From Sulfurimonadaceae bacterium (GTDB lineage Bacteria > Campylobacterota > Campylobacteria > Campylobacterales > Sulfurimonadaceae), in assembly GCA_030610325.1 (NCBI GenBank), contig JAUWRZ010000118.1, forward strand, positions 1-6,646: a stretch of DNA of 6,646 bases, read 5' to 3'. Made by a program: the position numbers and the translations under genes. This document shows, in pieces, positions 5,421-6,646 of the stretch. Each line of letters starts with the position of its first letter. The first letter of the stretch is position 1. The notes under the pieces were generated by a model. It saw only the letters and a list, made by a program, of their open reading frames with translations, searched no databases and was not told the DNA's origin.

Positions 5421-6200
5421 ATGACAAAACGTTCCTCTTTCACGATCTTCAAAGCCGTTGTCGAAGCCCTTTTCCTACGAGAGGTCCAGACACGTTTCGG
5501 TACAAAAAGACTGGGATACTTCTGGGCCTTGTTTGATGCGATGCTGATGGTCCTGGTCTTTGCCGGTCTAAAATCGATGATCGCAGAGGGAGCTATGCCC
5601 GGTGTTGATTTTCCAGTCTTTCTTGCGACCGGCTTTCTCGCTTTTTTCCTCTTTAAGAACATAGTCAACCGCTCGATGAACGCCTTTGATGCGAATGCCG
5701 CACTTTTCAACTATGTGCAGGTCCGACCCATAGACACCATCTTTGCCCGTGTGATGCTTGAACTTCTAGTCAGTACGGTGGCGACATCGGTCTTTGTGCT
5801 GATCGGACTCTATTTTGATTATGACCTGCATATAGAAGAGTTTAATCTGGTCATCCTCTCCGTACTCTGGCTGACACTGTTCGCCTTTGGTCTTGGACTT
5901 TTGGGTGCGGTGATCGGCAGCTTTTATGAGACCTTTAAAAAAGTGATGAACATCATCATGACACCTCTCTTCTTTATCTCAGCGCTGATGTACACAGTCG
6001 AGTCTCTCCCGCCTCTTTTAAGAGAAGTGATCCTTTACAACCCCCTCGTACATTTCATCGAGATGATCCATGGTAATTACTTTGTCGCACTGGACACTAC
6101 CTATGTCAGTCATGAGTATATGTTCTACTGGACGTTCATCCCGCTCTTTAGCGGACTTTTTCTTTATATACGCAGTGAGAAGAAGATCATTGCTTCATGA
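5421..6200 (+). CDS. kpsM: ABC-2 type polysaccharide export permease (KpsM/Wzm family)
   Basis: This is the membrane subunit of an ABC exporter that moves a lipid-linked surface polysaccharide (capsule, or O-antigen in Wzm systems) across the inner membrane. The 259-residue length equals that of E. coli KpsM (about 258). After a short cytoplasmic N-terminus with the family motif LREVQTRFGTKRLGYFWAL (19-37), six hydrophobic segments are visible near 34-50, 64-80, 108-131, 141-167, 176-192 and 235-251. The conserved loop YNPLVHFIEMIHG is at 206-218. The start has only a weak AGG ribosome binding site (within CAGGCTGAC), but the frame and motif position support it. Its TGA overlaps the next ATG as ATGA, implying translational coupling with the ATPase. 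Whether the substrate is capsule or O-antigen cannot be told here. Confidence 0.9.
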   Translation: MTKRSSFTIFKAVVEALFLREVQTRFGTKRLGYFWALFDAMLMVLVFAGLKSMIAEGAMPGVDFPVFLATGFLAFFLFKNIVNRSMNAFDANAALFNYVQVRPIDTIFARVMLELLVSTVATSVFVLIGLYFDYDLHIEEFNLVILSVLWLTLFAFGLGLLGAVIGSFYETFKKVMNIIMTPLFFISALMYTVESLPPLLREVILYNPLVHFIEMIHGNYFVALDTTYVSHEYMFYWTFIPLFSGLFLYIRSEKKIIAS

Positions 6201-6646
6201 TAGAACTTAGAGACGTAAGTAAATACTATACCACTGAACATGGCAGGAAGTATGTCTTGGAGAATGTCAGTATCGTCATCCCCGGAGATGTCAATCTGGG
6301 CATCCTTGGTCGTAATGGTGCGGGTAAGTCAACGCTTCTGCGGATGCTTGGGGGCATTGATTTTCCTAATAGAGGTACCATCCGTTCAGATGACTCCTTC
6401 TCCTGGCCTATGGGTCTTTCCGGAGGCTTTCAGGGTTCTATGACAGGTCGGCAGAACATCAAGTTTGTCTGCCGTATCTACGGTAAGAGTGCGGTGCAGA
6501 TCGATGCGGCTATAGAGTCTGTCAGAGAGTTTGCGGAGCTGGGTGACTATTTTGATATGCCCATTAAGACCTACTCTTCAGGGATGAAGTCACGTCTTAG
6601 TTTTGGTCTGAGTCTCTTTTTTGATTTTGACTATCTCATCATCGAC
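6197..6646 (+). CDS. kpsT: Polysaccharide export ABC transporter ATPase (KpsT/Wzt family), partial
   Basis: This is the ATP-hydrolysing subunit paired with the upstream permease. The frame is open for 150 codons to the window edge; KpsT proteins are usually about 215-220 residues, and Wzt proteins with carbohydrate-binding tails are longer. Visible are Walker A GRNGAGKST (38-46, Lys44), a Q-loop Gln79 in GLSGGFQGSMTGRQN, the ABC signature in YSSGMKSRLSFGLS (126-139) and the start of Walker B, FDYLIID, whose Asp is the last residue in the window. The GLSGGFQ.SMTGR.N segment and YSSGMK.RL are typical of polysaccharide exporters. The ATG overlaps the permease stop by ATGA; no separate promoter is needed. 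The KpsT versus Wzt choice depends on the missing C-terminus. Confidence 0.92.
   Translation, partial: MIELRDVSKYYTTEHGRKYVLENVSIVIPGDVNLGILGRNGAGKSTLLRMLGGIDFPNRGTIRSDDSFSWPMGLSGGFQGSMTGRQNIKFVCRIYGKSAVQIDAAIESVREFAELGDYFDMPIKTYSSGMKSRLSFGLSLFFDFDYLIID

Overview
The window reads as a piece of chromosome from a Campylobacterota (Epsilonproteobacteria) species, probably a free-living Sulfurovum/Sulfurimonas-like organism. This is inferred from the style of the GroES/GroEL proteins, a soluble TlpD-like chemoreceptor with a zinc-binding CZB domain, AAAGGA ribosome binding sites before most genes, and a T-rich extended -10 promoter of the Campylobacter kind. No rRNA, tRNA, insertion sequence or CRISPR array is visible. 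The species is not proven.

Layout, left to right. 1-530 (minus) is the N-terminal part of a FIST sensory-domain protein that runs off the left edge. 531-828 is AT-rich and holds its probable promoter and no gene. 829-1165 holds three tandem copies of a structured repeat of about 96 bp, packed between the groEL stop codon and the FIST promoter region. 3085-1166 (minus) is the groES-groEL operon with a clear sigma-70 promoter at 3121-3149 and a cluster of TTAGTC/GACTAA half-sites just upstream. 3839-3354 (minus) encodes a 161-residue Lys/Ala/Pro-rich protein followed by a hairpin terminator. 3840-4075 is a divergent promoter region. 4076-5194 (plus) encodes a cytosolic methyl-accepting chemotaxis protein with a C-terminal CZB domain. 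5195-5420 is intergenic, with a possible gene remnant and a promoter. 5421-6646 (plus) holds a kpsM-like ABC-2 permease overlapping by ATGA a kpsT-like ATPase that runs off the right edge: the start of a surface-polysaccharide export locus.

How it works together. GroES/GroEL form the folding chamber. The polysaccharide pair would export capsule, O-antigen or a similar lipid-linked glycan. The CZB receptor and the FIST protein are both signal-input proteins, but nothing in the window ties them to each other or to the other genes. The window looks like several independent transcription units.

The most unusual element is the tandem repeat at 829-1165. Each unit carries two hairpins. Between copies the stem sequences change in compensating pairs, while loops and connecting sequence stay the same, which is the mark of selection on a folded DNA or RNA. 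One copy has a 53-base insertion, itself a hairpin, at the tip of one stem. The repeat starts right after groEL, keeps the groEL reading frame open past its TGA, and resembles REP/BIME-type elements in having GTAG or GGAG at the hairpin foot.
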